From positions 12,772,246-12,836,245 of the forward strand of contig OY829648.1 of NCBI GenBank assembly GCA_963691815.1: a stretch of 64,000 bases of DNA. Reading direction: 5' to 3'. The DNA comes from Echiichthys vipera. Taxonomy: Eukaryota > Chordata > Actinopteri > Perciformes > Trachinidae. Position numbers and translations under genes: made by a program. How positions within the stretch are numbered: the first letter of the stretch is position 1; each line of letters begins with the position of its first letter. Positions 25,585 to 37,208 of this stretch are shown here, piece after piece. The notes under the pieces are model-generated. The model saw only the letters and a list, made by a program, of their open reading frames with translations, did not search any database and had not been told where the DNA came from.

Positions 25585-25770
25585 GGGCTGCTACTAATGA
25601 GTATTTTAATTATTGATTAGTGGATTCATTATTTAGTTAATGAAATTTAAAAAAAAAAGTAAACTATTCAAAGCACAATTTCTCAGAGCCCGCTGTGATG
25701 TCTTAAAATGCTTGTTGAGTTCAACTAACAGTCCAACACGCAACGATATTTATATTGCACTGATAAAAAC
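25585..25770. repeat. Fish interspersed repeat, hAT-like MITE fragment (tentative)
   Basis: Starts TAGGGCTGCTACTAATGAG, close to the widespread fish repeat beginning 'tagggctgcaactaacgatt', and continues with the matching TTTCTCAGAGCCCGC...GATGTCTTAAAATGCTTG region. It is recognised from memory of fish genomes; the hAT class is inference. Copy D of the TTAA element follows directly. Confidence 0.6.
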
Positions 25771-25772
25771 AG

Positions 25773-25863
25773 CGTTTCGGTACTTTCACAGTGTTATACT
25801 GCACCTGGACCTGTTTTATAATATAAAATATCACTTCTTTCTTTTTTTACAATATGGGACCTT
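25773..25863 (-). mobile_element. TTAA-flanked miniature element, copy D (end fragment)
   Basis: Read on the minus strand it begins AAAGGTCCCATATTGT next to TTAA (25864-25867) and runs to GTGAAAGTACCGAAA, matching the first roughly 90 bases of copies B and C. Only this terminus is present. Confidence 0.65.
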
Positions 25864-27387
25864 TTAAAGGTTGAGCATGACCAAGAATGTTCACAAATAT
25901 ACACTACATGTTTATTTTCTCTCCTTTTTGGTCTATGTTACTCTAATAGAGCAGCCACACATGCTGGAAAAATCTGTGATTTTGAAAGAAAATTTCACGC
26001 AAACATATTCTGTTTAACTTTGCAAAAACATATTCTAGGCATCGAAACTGTTTTTGTCACTTTAATTCTTCACTGCTGCCATGCTGGTGTGACAACTTTA
26101 CCTACTCCTGAAGGGCCAGATCTCCAAATAATGAACCTCTTTGACCTTCACATCATCCTCTGTGGGCCTGTCAGAGCAGCTCAGAGAACATGACTAAAAA
26201 ATATATCCAAGTATTAGCATTAGGAAGAGAAGGAGAAAGAGAGTGAGAGAGGGCTACAGTAAGAGGGTGAGGCCGGCCAGGGGAGGGGGGAATGTGACAA
26301 TGAGTGAGTGAAAGCGGTAGAGGCAAAATTTATGCCCACACTTCCAAATCAAAGTGCTCCCTCAGCATATTTCTCACCTGCCAAAGTCACACGCTGCACT
26401 GTGCGGCACATTACTGCTCATTCTCTCGCCGCTCGCCGAGAGGAAAAAAAAAGAATTAAAGGATGTCAAACTACGATCAGCTTTGATAAATATGTAAATT
26501 ACTAGAGAGAAGAAAAGTGGCTGTGAAAAACAACATAAATCTAATGGATTCTGAAGGTCAGTCCTGATTGTGCTGGTCAGCTTTTTCTGTGACAGCAGTC
26601 CTGGGAACTTTGGGTTCAGTCTCATACGTTGTAACGTGATGTAATTAACTGAGATCTTCGTCATCATTCTTCTTCAGCAGGTACAAAGGAAGCCCTGTCA
26701 AGACCTACTTGAAGCATCATGGCATATATTTAAATACATTTAAGCCCTTTAAAAGTAAAGTCGGTTCGGGGAGCTGGAGGCCGGTTTTGCTTACTTCTTT
26801 AATAACATCGGTGTCCAAACTTAGATACATGGAAGGCTGAGGAGCAAGTTTAAGACTCTAAGACACTAAACTGTACGATGACAGTTATCTTATTGGACAC
26901 TTAATAGCATCTTAGGTTGTGTATTAAACAAGACCATGGAATATCTTTGGCACATTAAGGGGAGGGGAAATGGGCTCCATATGAACTGCAACATACTGCA
27001 ACCATAGTACATAATAAAAAAAAACAATGTCACACCGACCACAGCTTTATAACACATTATACCACATGTCTCAAACCAAGGCCTTTCTATATCTCCACCT
27101 CCCCTCCCCTCTCTCTGCTCTGTGGGTTTTACAATGTAATAAATTAGCCTCACTTTAGCGAGATGGCAACAAGACACGCTTGGCGCCCCGCTCGGTGCGT
27201 CATATCGAGGATGGGCGCGAGCTGTAAATTGTCACTGGCGTTGAATTTATACAGAGCCTTGGGACGAGATGCAGCACCATGTACTGCCCAGCTGAGTGAG
27301 CCCCAACAAGCATCAAAGCTCTGCACCTCTTCAACCCCCCCTTGCTCCACCCCACTGACACCACCCTCTGCCACCTCAAGGACAAAC

Positions 27388-27390
<3 letters not shown>

Positions 27391-27430
<40 letters not shown>
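27391..27430 (+). repeat. (GA)n microsatellite
   Basis: An uninterrupted GA run. A second GA-rich run lies at 27733-27800 and scattered GA repeats at 28433-28630. Confidence 0.93.
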
Positions 27431-27435
<5 letters not shown>

Positions 27436-27760
27436 AGGGATGGGGATGGGGATATGTGCTGAAGTGCGCAGGGCACTAAAGTGATAAGAGTTTTATGATG
27501 CTGTTTTCTTCTACAGGAACTGACCAGGTGCCTGACTTAAATTTTGGTATGTGTGTGTGTGTGTGTGTTTGTGTCTGCAGGTGCTGGAGAGCCTGTGGCA
27601 TGTCTCAGACTTATTCAGCTCATCTTATTGTGGGGAGGCAGGGGCACTGCCAAGGCCTCCTCACACATTAATAAAGCATCCCCTGTCACTTCACACATTA
27701 CACAACTAAACTCTGAGCTAGGTGAGGAGGGGAGAGAGAGAGAGAGAAAAGAGAGAGAAA

Positions 27761-27800
<40 letters not shown>

Positions 27801-29606
27801 CACAGCAAGAAAGAAATATGGAGTCCCTGCATAAACATTTCTAATTGTCATACAATGGGGGCCATGGTGTTTTCTCTGAACTGACGAAGACAGAAAGGTA
27901 GAGAGGAGAGGATGTTTACACAGACAGGTGGATGGACAGAGACACAGGGGAGGATTGATACAAAAACAGAGGACAGCAAGGGGGCGACAGAAATAAATTC
28001 AATGAGACAGAGGTGAAGAGAACAAAGAGAAGCAGGACAACACATGAAAGTTTACTGAGCTCCTCCAACATCTGATTCCTGTTTTTGATCTCTTTCCTTC
28101 TCTGTTCTCACCCCAACATTACATTTTACTGTTAAGTCATATTTGATTTAATCATATCATATCACTGTTCAATTATACTTCCTGTAAATTGTTTCTCCCA
28201 ACATGAATGTGTGACTGCTGTTTTAAAAGCCAACATATTTGACTAAAAATCTGGTAGGGAAATACTGAATACTGCTTTTTATGTTGGCCTAAAAGTATTA
28301 AAAACTTTAATTATTTAATAAAATCTGCCTATAAAATATCGACCATTTGTCTATTGTCTTTTTATTTCGTATAATGTAACCGAAAAAAAGCAGATATGTG
28401 TTGGTCAGAGGTGTATGTTTGTGCGTGTGTGTGAGGGAGAGAGAGAGAGTGATTACAAAGACCCTGTCGAGACGATTGGAATCACATCCAGACATAAAGA
28501 GGAGGGAGACAGAGAGAAGGAGAGAAAAGAAAATTGGGAGAGTCATAAAGGGGATGAAGGGTAGAGAGAGAGAGAAAGAAATAAAAAGGAGAAACAGAGA
28601 GAGACAGATGAAAAAAGAGACAGAGAAGGGTGGGAGCAGAGGAAACCCTTGAGATGACAGCATGTAAATACGCCAACGGCGGGCCTCTAAAGTGGAGATG
28701 AAGAGGCGGCAGGATAAAAAGCTCTGAGCACTGTGTGATTATGGATCAATTTGCCGCAATCAAGCCCCCTTATGTCTGGTCCCTGTGAAATGGAGAGATT
28801 TGTGCTCCTCAAGGGCATCCGTGATGACAGTGGAGGTCACAGACGATGGGAGTGGCAGGGTGACAGAGGGAGACACGCTGATGGAGGGAGAGGAGCATCG
28901 GGGAGAGACACAAGAGGAAGGGGAGATGATCTGTCCTAAACAAGGTGTTAACCAGCCTTCAGCATTTAAGCCTGAGGTGAGGGGATGTTTTAATGATGTT
29001 AATGATGGAGGTAAGACGCGGCCATAACTGACCAGGGAACAGGCTTAGCTCTGGTCCTGTTGGGGTCGCAAATGAGTAGTCAAGTGGATGCACCATGACA
29101 ATAATGATCTAAATCATGACAATCCTATTTCATACACTATTAAAAATAGCAACATAATACTGAATTACAAGTCAGAAGTGTGCTAGCTATAACCACGCCC
29201 AACAGTGATGTCACAATGTACCGACACACCCCGGAGAAAATCTCTACGTCACTGCAGCAGGGTGAGAAGTTAAACCGCTGGAGGTCAGCAAAACAAGCTA
29301 AGTGCAGCTCTTTAACATCTAAGCACAACACAACAGGTTGAATTGCCTGAGGGATAGAAAAAAAGAATTCAAACGCCGTATGTTTATCAATATGTTACTG
29401 AAGGTGAAGCATATTAAGACATTAATTTTTAATTAACACCAGGGAGCTTTGCTGCCATTCACTGAATCAAAGGATGCAACAACCAAGGTTGAATGAACCA
29501 TTATGTTCTTCTGTCGGTTTGTCAACATGACCTTGTCAGACGCAGTCTTTGGAGGATATTAAGAGAAATGTATTTGTTTAATATTTTTATAAACAGTAAT
29601 TATTTA

Positions 29607-29788
29607 AAGTACCCATATTGTAAATTTTCTTTCATTATAAAGCAGGTTGAGGTGCTATATAAATACTGTGAAAGCATCAAAACACTTGAACCACAGAGAA
29701 ATGCACACAGCGCGTATTCACAAACTGTCTTAAAACAAGGAATTCTGTACGGTTGTGATGTCACAACTTTATTATTATATATAAACTA

Positions 29789-29824
<36 letters not shown>

Positions 29825-30115
29825 CAGTATATATAAATGACATTAGGTAGGTGTATATAGAAGTGCTGCTATAGTGCCTTTACAGTCCTTCCCTCGCTGC
29901 AATGATGAAGTACAGACGGTGAGAGTACAGATGCCGAAGAAACGGAAACTCTGACCAATCAGAGCTGACTGGGCTTTTTGGGAGGGGGGGCTTAAAGAGG
30001 CAGGCGTTAAAATGCTTCAGACTGAGGGTGAATAGAGGCATATTGAGACATTAAAGCATATAAACATGTTCACGTAGAAACTCAAAATACAAGTATGAAC
30101 TTAAAAATAGAAACA
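29607..30115 (+). mobile_element. TTAA-flanked miniature element, copy B
   Basis: About 510 bp collinear with copies A and C. It starts AAGTACCCATATTGT next to TTAA and shares GCTATATAAATACTGTGAAAG, GTTGTGATGTCACAAC, CTGACCAATCAGAGC and CATTAAAGCATATAAACATG. A (TA)n expansion (about 29786-29835) sits inside. There is no coding capacity. Confidence 0.8.
29786..29835. repeat. (TA)n microsatellite inside miniature element copy B
   Basis: TA dinucleotides with TACA interruptions. The corresponding place in copy C has only ACTATATATACG, so the array expanded after insertion. Confidence 0.85.
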
Positions 30116-32184
30116 ATTTTTCATATTTATTTCGTTTTCAAACACTTACATTAAATGATGAGGTCTAAAACTTGGTTACAGGCCAGAAAAGGTTGAGAAA
30201 TTCAGTCTTATGATCGCTGAGTATTGTGTGTAAGTGAACCTTTATTCATTGCCGGGGCCAACAACAACTTACAGCTTTGCTTTATGCCTTTCAGAAGCAA
30301 GCCTATATCTGTTACAGTCCCACACTGTTTTATAGAGCCCTGTAAGTGTAGAGAACGAGTGTGATAGACAGTTGGCACACAGGGTGACACAGAGATTCAC
30401 TGAGAGAGAGACAAAGAGGGAGCTCTGTCAAGTATCAAAAGCAAAAGGCCCTTTAAGCGATATGATACGGACGTCTGGCGCAAAGTCAGAGGCATGGACT
30501 GCTTAGGGTTTCAAGGCATTGGTCACAAGCGTTTCTGAAACCCTGACTTCTCGTCTCTTGCCTTCAGAAAATGATGACAGGGGGAGAGGAACATAAAAAG
30601 GAGGGATGGCTGGTCTGTGCGCGGCATGATACAGAATCAGAGGCAGCCAGTAATAGCCTTTTTTGAAGAATGTGCCACTGAACTTTAAGGGCCGTCTTGC
30701 TTGAAAGGACAAGTTACAAATAGGAAGAAAGGAGAGGGAGAAATGATTTCCCAGGGATATACCCCCTACTGCGCTGCCCTATCGCTGCGGCACAGTGAAG
30801 AAGTGTGTTTGTGTGTGTGTGTGTGTGTGTACTGTATATGATTGTGTATTTGGAAAATGCAACAAATAAGGAAAAAGGCATCATGTGCACACACAGACAG
30901 TAACAGTGCATGAACACCTATGCTTGCACTAGAGCACAGAAGAGGATACAGTTTGTTCTTAAATGTCATTCAAAACCACTGTTGTTTTTCAGAGAGAGGC
31001 CCTTCTGACAGTCGGATGTACAGACAGAACTGATGTGTAGTTCTTTATTACTCCGTCTCTTCCTACCTATCAATAATTTCTGAGTCACAACAATACAGCC
31101 GGGCCGAGGTAAACAACCACAGTGCATCCCAGCTTTAATAACCACCGTCACACCTCCCAGCTATGTCTTTCAGTCAATTTTTCTTCCTTTCTATTCTGTT
31201 CAATTCTATCTATTTTCTCTCATCTCTTTTTTTCTCTGCAGCAATTCAAAGTTACTGTAGATCAGTCTGCAGCTCATATATATTTGTGCATGGAAGAACT
31301 AACTGCAAGTGTGTCTTGGTGTGTGTGTGTGTAGGTGTGTGTGTTTGGTCATGTGTGCATTGCGGGCATCAGCTCGGCTTGCCGGCAGCGACAATGTCAT
31401 TCAGCAGTTTAGTAACGGGCCATTACCTTGTTAATACCAGCCTAATGGGCAGTCTGCTATTTTAAAACCACAGTCGTGTTTGTGCCATTAACAACCACTT
31501 AGTGCTCCGCTCAAATCAACAGGCCACTGGGACACCGAAAACAATAACAAAATAACAAAGAGTGTCTACCAGAAACATAAAGAGCCAACTGCAGTTTTGC
31601 TTTAGTTCCTTTTCCTCATGAGACAACAAAACTAGTCGACTGAGCAAAAAAACAACATTTTAAGTCTCAGCTTTCATTCTTTTGAGTGGATGTCTTTTAA
31701 ATTTTGTGAAGCAAAAAGTGCAAATATGCCCAAAATTGGCCAAGATAAAACATTATTTTCTGCATATTGTCAATATTACATTAGCTGTTTTATTTTCTCA
31801 GAAACCAGCATTTAATAATGCACTTATAGTATTCAGATGGATCATCAGTAGTGGCGTGGACTACCGCCTGCTACAGTGTCTTTCTTGATACTACCATTAA
31901 GGTGAGCCTCAGTAATGTATAGTAGTTTTGCTTTGGTTTATCTTTGAACAGAAGAGTTATATGCTATATTTGAGTGCCGCATTCCCTGGCCCAGTAGTTA
32001 TGTGCAGCATATCTGCTGGTTGCTGAACTGTAATGACATCGCAAAGTCACTGCACTGAACTGTTCCCAAGAAGTAATTACAGCACGTTGTTCCCTGCAAA
32101 ACCACAAACTGGCAATTTTATATTTCTGTGTGTACGAGTTCAAAACAACAAAGAACAGCATGGTCATTTGTAAACATTAGAGGT

Positions 32185-32265
32185 GCCGATAGGTGTATTT
32201 TTGAACTTTGGATAGAACAGGGCTAGCTGTTACCTCCTGTTTCCAGTTCTTATGGTAACCTTTTC
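32185..32265 (+). repeat. Fish interspersed repeat fragment
   Basis: GAACAGGGCTAGCTGTTACC then TCCTGTTTCCAGTTCTTATG matches the abundant fish repeat containing 'ggctagctgtttccccctg'. A piece of what looks like the same family in the opposite orientation is at 50925-51060. Class unknown. Confidence 0.5.
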
Positions 32266-32391
32266 ACCTTCTGACTCGGGGAACACAGACATGAAAGTGG
32301 TAGTGAACTTTCATCTCATCTCTGCAAGAAATCGAACAATAGTATTTGGCAAAAATAAGAACTATTCCTTTGGAAAACATTCAAAGCGTTT

Positions 32392-32544
<153 letters not shown>

Positions 32545-33129
32545 AAATAGAGAAAAAGTAAATGGTGCTGTTGCTTCCGTTTGCTTCCAAGAAAAGTCTA
32601 GTCTTTATCGTCTCCCATTCTGTGTCCCATTTACAGAGCTGCACTCTGTTCTCTTTAGGTGTCTGGATGGCTCTTACATCAGAAAAAGACTGCGTGACAT
32701 GTAGTCAGCGCCGCGCCTTTAAACTGTGTGCTGTCCAGACGAACCGTATATTGTTGCTGCTACAGGTACTGAAGACTCACCACTTTCCCTGGTGCTGTGG
32801 CCTCGTTGATGAAACAAAAAGATGGGGGGTTGGAAAGTGATGAGTATAAAACACCATTTAGATGGCTGAAGTAAGCTATTGTCCCATATAGGCCAGAAAA
32901 AACATTTTACTTTGAAAAACACCCAAAACCCTGTTTGTATAAAAAGTGATGATAAAAAGTCAAGAGAGTCAAGATATGCCATATGCAATGATTAAATAAG
33001 CATACAAATACATTAAAATATATCAATAAATTTGTATGTATGATGATAATGGATGGATGGATTTGTATGTATGATAATCCCATTTCGATTGAGTTACTTA
33101 AACAATCACAACACGCATGACAGACTTTA

Positions 33130-33464
33130 GCCTGCAGGTCTTGCTTATTCCATTTTAGCATATCAAAGAGCATCAGAAGCTTCTCCCTAAAGTCCGAGAA
33201 AAAGCGCCGGGCAACAAGTTCTGCAACGGAGGCACAGTCCATTTCGGCGCATCAATCGTTCACACAGACTTTGAACTCGATTGTGGGTATGTTCAGCTCT
33301 TTAGTGATTTCCAAAGTTTTCAGTTGAATATCAGCTCTGGTAATAGGCATTTCTTCACTCCGTTTTGCAGTCAGATAGTCACACACTCTTGAAAGCAGCC
33401 TGCTTTGGGAGGCTGGATGGATTTTAAATTTCGATTTGAGTCTTTTGACTCTTTGCATTTTCAA
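33130..33464 (-). mobile_element. pogo/Tigger-type transposase relic (CENP-B-like HTH)
   Basis: Minus-strand translation gives SQSRLLSRVCDYLTAKRSEE, MPITRADIQLKTLEITKEL and NIPTIEFKV. After a frameshift near 33255 follows CERLMRRNGLCLRCRT, and in a further frame FFSDFREKLLMLF. This order (CDYL...G.pITr.mIq.kA.e.....N.P.F..s..W..RfmkRngLslR.RT ... Fr.Kl..F) is the CENP-B-type DNA-binding region of pogo/Tigger transposases. At least two frameshifts separate the pieces and no DDE catalytic domain follows. It is a decayed N-terminal fragment in the intron, not a host gene. Confidence 0.8.
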
Positions 33465-33469
33465 GACAA

Positions 33470-33655
33470 GACATTGTCATTCAGAATTCATAGACTCGAC
33501 TGCTGTTAGATGACTCTAAATCATTGATCAAAACAATCTCAAGCTGGCACCAGAATTCCTTCATGTCTTCATTAACTTAAACTGCAAGATGAGTTCTGCA
33601 TCTCTCCATCTTTCACTTCTGGAGGCGTCAGATCACAGTAGCTCGCTGGCCTAGG
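33470..33655. other. Intron, no feature seen
   Basis: Spacer between the transposase relic and the next repeat. I see nothing in it. Confidence 0.4.
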
Positions 33656-33659
33656 TCCA

Positions 33660-34130
33660 GACCACTTGATCCAATCATACTCCCCTACGGGAGTCGCCAT
33701 CTTGTCAGACATGGACCCCGCCTCAGTTCCTCTTACCAAAAAAGGGCATGTGTGTAACGTTGGGGGGAGGGAGATATGTCAATCTGGCTGACGTGTACCT
33801 CTGAGGAGAAGTGAGGGCCAGAGGCTAGCTGTCACTCAAGAGGCCGCGCCCCCTAATTATTCATAAGCTTTAACCTCCAATAAAATAAAAATGAACATCC
33901 CCCTTAGTGTTGTCATGGAGATATGACCAACAGGATTTTTTTTTTGTACCAGGACATAAATAAGCTTAATTATGCTGTGACAACAGCCTGTTTAACATGG
34001 GGGTCAATGAGAAATTGCTCTATTATGCAAACTGCTCCTAGTGGACACTCGGAGAACTGCAGTTTTTGGCACTTCCTTATCGGATCTACTAGGAAGTCGC
34101 TGTGGTGGGGGCTTGGTCCAGACCTTTGGC
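33660..34130 (+). repeat. Abundant fish interspersed repeat, unclassified
   Basis: Contains CTCAAGAGGCCGCGCCCC, CCTCCAATAAAATAAAAATG, TTAACATGGGGGTCAATGA and AACTGCAGTTTTTGGCACTT in this order. I recognise this combination as a common dispersed repeat of spiny-rayed fish genomes. No coding frame or clear terminal repeats are evident, and the class is unknown. Confidence 0.6.
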
Positions 34131-34579
34131 ATCGTGACATGAGACTGCTGTTTCTCCATTGAAAATACATTTGTACCAATGAATACTAAGGGGTAACTAA
34201 TGCTTAGCACTGTGTGTTTACATCATAGCTTTACATAGACAACACTCACTGAGATTAACATGATAATAGACACAGAATTGACATACCAATGAAAAATTAC
34301 TTAGAGCTGCAGTTGGAAAGTCTGGCAGATCAAGTTGACTCAAATTTCGAATGTTTACAACTCTCGCGCCCCTCCTCCACCACCAAAGAGCTACTCTGCT
34401 CCCTCCCATTGAATGCTCCTTCCTGTGAACGCACCTGTGTCTTCTCTCACCAATAAACAGAATGGAGTAAAGGCTACATGAAGGTAGACTGGCTAACTTA
34501 GTCATAGATAGCAACTGCTGACGTTTTCTGATCCCAAACTGAAGTAAATTGATAATGGTGAATTCTGCATTAGCTCAAG

Positions 34580-34725
34580 CTGATACTGTATAGTGTTTAT
34601 ATACTGTATATAGTATAGTATAGTATAGTATCTAGTATATATATATTTATATATACAGTATACATATATATATATATATATAACTTACATATACTATATA
34701 TATATATACTGTATACATAAATAGA
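34580..34725. repeat. TA-rich palindromic repeat
   Basis: Repeated TAGTA units then TATATA stretches, with TACAGTATAC and ACTGTATAC on the two sides giving strong self-complementarity. Confidence 0.85.
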
Positions 34726-35506
34726 TGAAAATATAATTCTACCCACAGGTTAAATCAACAGTTTTGGGTTTGTTTCTGTGATTAAAAAAAGGTTTCAAAA
34801 AATCCAGGAGTTATGGATCTCCCTAAGCTCTCTGTAAGTTAACTTGAAAGGATTTAAATGCAGCATAACACCTGCTGTTAATACAGCTCTCTGATAAAGC
34901 TGACATCAAATGTCTCAGATAAAATCACTGCTTATCTCTGGAAATTAAATGACTTCTGGAATATCTAAAAAAAAAAGTTGTATAAATCCTAAAAAAAACA
35001 GATTGTAGGGAAGCTGGAGAGTGGGAAAAAGACATTCAGTGAATTTAAATGAAATCAAGCAAATCAACTTTCAATTACACAAATAGGTAGAATCACTATG
35101 AACATTCATACCTTAGGGTGGCTATATTATATTTTTCATCACATACATATATGTGTGTCTGCGGTGAAAATAAACTTCTACATTTGAAACAAAGTGAGCA
35201 TTGAAATGGTAATTGAGCTCATGACTCCTTTTTGTCTATTTCTCCTCTCACTCCTGATTGGCCTGCCTGATGCAACGACTGCATGCCGGTTTAGGATTAA
35301 TGTGGTTGCTATGACAACATGCCGGCCATAGAGCTGCGTTGGAATGGATGCGTATGTGTGTGTGTCTGTCTGTATATGTGCAGGCTGATGTGTGTATACT
35401 TTGTTTGAAGTGGCAGGCCTTTTCAGCGGCTTTGATCAGGGAAATGTTTGTAGTGGGGGCAAACCTGGAGAACAAACAGGACTTCAGAGAGATTAGCGAT
35501 CTGTGG

Positions 35507-35508
<2 letters not shown>

Positions 35509-35573
<65 letters not shown>
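35509..35573. repeat. (CA)n microsatellite
   Basis: A pure CA array of about 65 bp. Confidence 0.96.
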
Positions 35574-35575
<2 letters not shown>

Positions 35576-35957
35576 GAAGTCAGCTTTCTGAATAAAATCA
35601 TCCACACGTAGACCGTCAGCTCCTCAGCTGAAAATGACACTCTTTCTATCTTTCCCCTGTGATTAAGCAAAGACGAGGAGCAGGGTAGGACATTCCTCTG
35701 TGCTTTCCCTCTCCTTCACACACTCTAGGCCGCTGTTTTTGAAGAGACAGACCAAGAACAAGTGATCTAGAGTACAATTCGTGTGTGTATGTGTATGCTT
35801 CTGCCAACCTTGCAGGGCCGGCGTAAATCCATCAGTGCTGAGGAGAGGTCAGGTGAGTTCTTTAGCAGCCAAGGTGTGACATATGGCCCCCACACTCCTC
35901 CATCATGCTATACTGGGCAACAGCATGTGTGGCTGTACATCAGCGGACTGTATATGT

Positions 35958-35981
35958 TTGTGTGTGTGTGTGTGTGTGTGT

Positions 35982-36012
<31 letters not shown>

Positions 36013-36014
36013 GG
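35958..36014 (+). repeat. (TG)n-T12-G23 compound tract
   Basis: A TG array is followed by a T run and then 23 consecutive G (35992-36014). The length of the homopolymer may be an assembly estimate. Confidence 0.9.
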
Positions 36015-36695
36015 TTGGGTGTCAAATGTGCTGTGATTCACACAAATACATTGCATCGCCCGGGACACTCCCGGCCTAAACCTGGACGGACAGCACTGTA
36101 GCTATTCTCAGAGCCACAAGCACATCGCTCAGTCCCCAAGGTAGGAGGATAAGTCATCCACTAAGGTTGCAGGAGGTGTTATAACTCTCACTGCAAGTAG
36201 TTGAGGGTTTGAAGAATGAAGGTACAAGGACGAAAACAAATGCCAATGTGCTCTTCGTCTCTGTTCCGGCAGTCGGACAGAGTGGTAAGTCATGTTCTCG
36301 ACTCCCAAACTAACATGGGACATCAGAATGATGAAATGTGTCAACATCGTGAAGAAATCCATAAAGTAATCTATCTCTGATCAGCCTGTCCTAAACCTCA
36401 CGTCAGAAAGAGATGGATACTGTGTTGTATTTCCCTTTTAGTACAAACTTAGTGGCTTTGGACACAGTAATTTAGAGAAAATGTTTTGAATTGTGCCCCT
36501 AGAGATGACAGGACCATTTCTTTTGAGATAGCACCGATAAGTTTGATGGATCTCTATCAATGTGGAAAAGGTGTTATTTATTTGTGAGGGTGTACTTATT
36601 TTAAGCACAGAGGTGCTTTGAACTAAATACTAATGTCTAAAATGCTGATGTCTAGAAGGTGACAGGTGTAATGCTTATGTTCATCATTTTAGTTT

Positions 36696-37208
36696 AAAAG
36701 TCCCATATTATAAAAACTGAGATTTCCATATCTTTTGGGGTTTTTTAAAGCAGGTCTTGGTACTATATAAATACTGTGAAAGTATCAAAACACTCAATCC
36801 ACAAAGAAACACACACAGCCCGTATTTCTGAAACTTTGCCTCTAAACAAGCCGTCAGGACTTCTGTACAGTTGTGATGTCACAACTGTACTATATATACG
36901 TAGAAAAGCGTCGCTACAGTGCTGTTACAGTCATTCCCTGGCTGCAATGATGGTGCAGAGATGCAGAGAGCGCAGATGACTCAGAAGACTCAGAAATACT
37001 GACCAATCAGAGTAGACTGGGCGTTTTCAGGAGGGACTCTTAAAGAGACAGATGCTAAAACAGAGCATTTCAGACAGAGGGTGAATACAGGTAAATCCAG
37101 ACGGAGAGTATGAGAAAAAACATGTGTTTTTTGAGCATTAAAGCACATAAACATGCTCTAGTAGAAAGCCAAAATACAAGTATTAACCTGAAGATGAGCA
37201 TAATACCT
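36696..37208 (+). mobile_element. TTAA-flanked miniature element, copy C (most complete)
   Basis: Starts AAAAGTCCCATATTAT next to TTAA and runs about 510 bp to GATGAGCATAATACC. The last bases are a partial inverted match to the start (ATTATGC... versus ATAATATGGGAC). It is the least interrupted copy and the best internal reference for A, B and D. No open frame of any length. Confidence 0.8.

Larger units (their letters stand above)
34131..36695. other. AGBL4: Probable AGBL4 intron
   Basis: An AT-rich palindromic TA region (34580-34725), a CA array (35509-35573), and a TG-T-G compound tract (35958-36014). No exon is recognised; a plus-strand frame reading GRRKSISAEERSGEF near 35816 has no supporting evidence. 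Confidence 0.5.

Noticed and set aside
26090..26170. Possible minus-strand exon (DVKVKEVHYLEIWPFRS followed by GTAAAG)
   Set aside because: Donor-like sequence only. The peptide does not match AGBL4 or another known protein and an in-frame stop follows.
32720..32800. Minus-strand INEATAPGK before a GTGAGT donor
   Set aside because: A good donor-like site but no protein similarity and no matching acceptor found.
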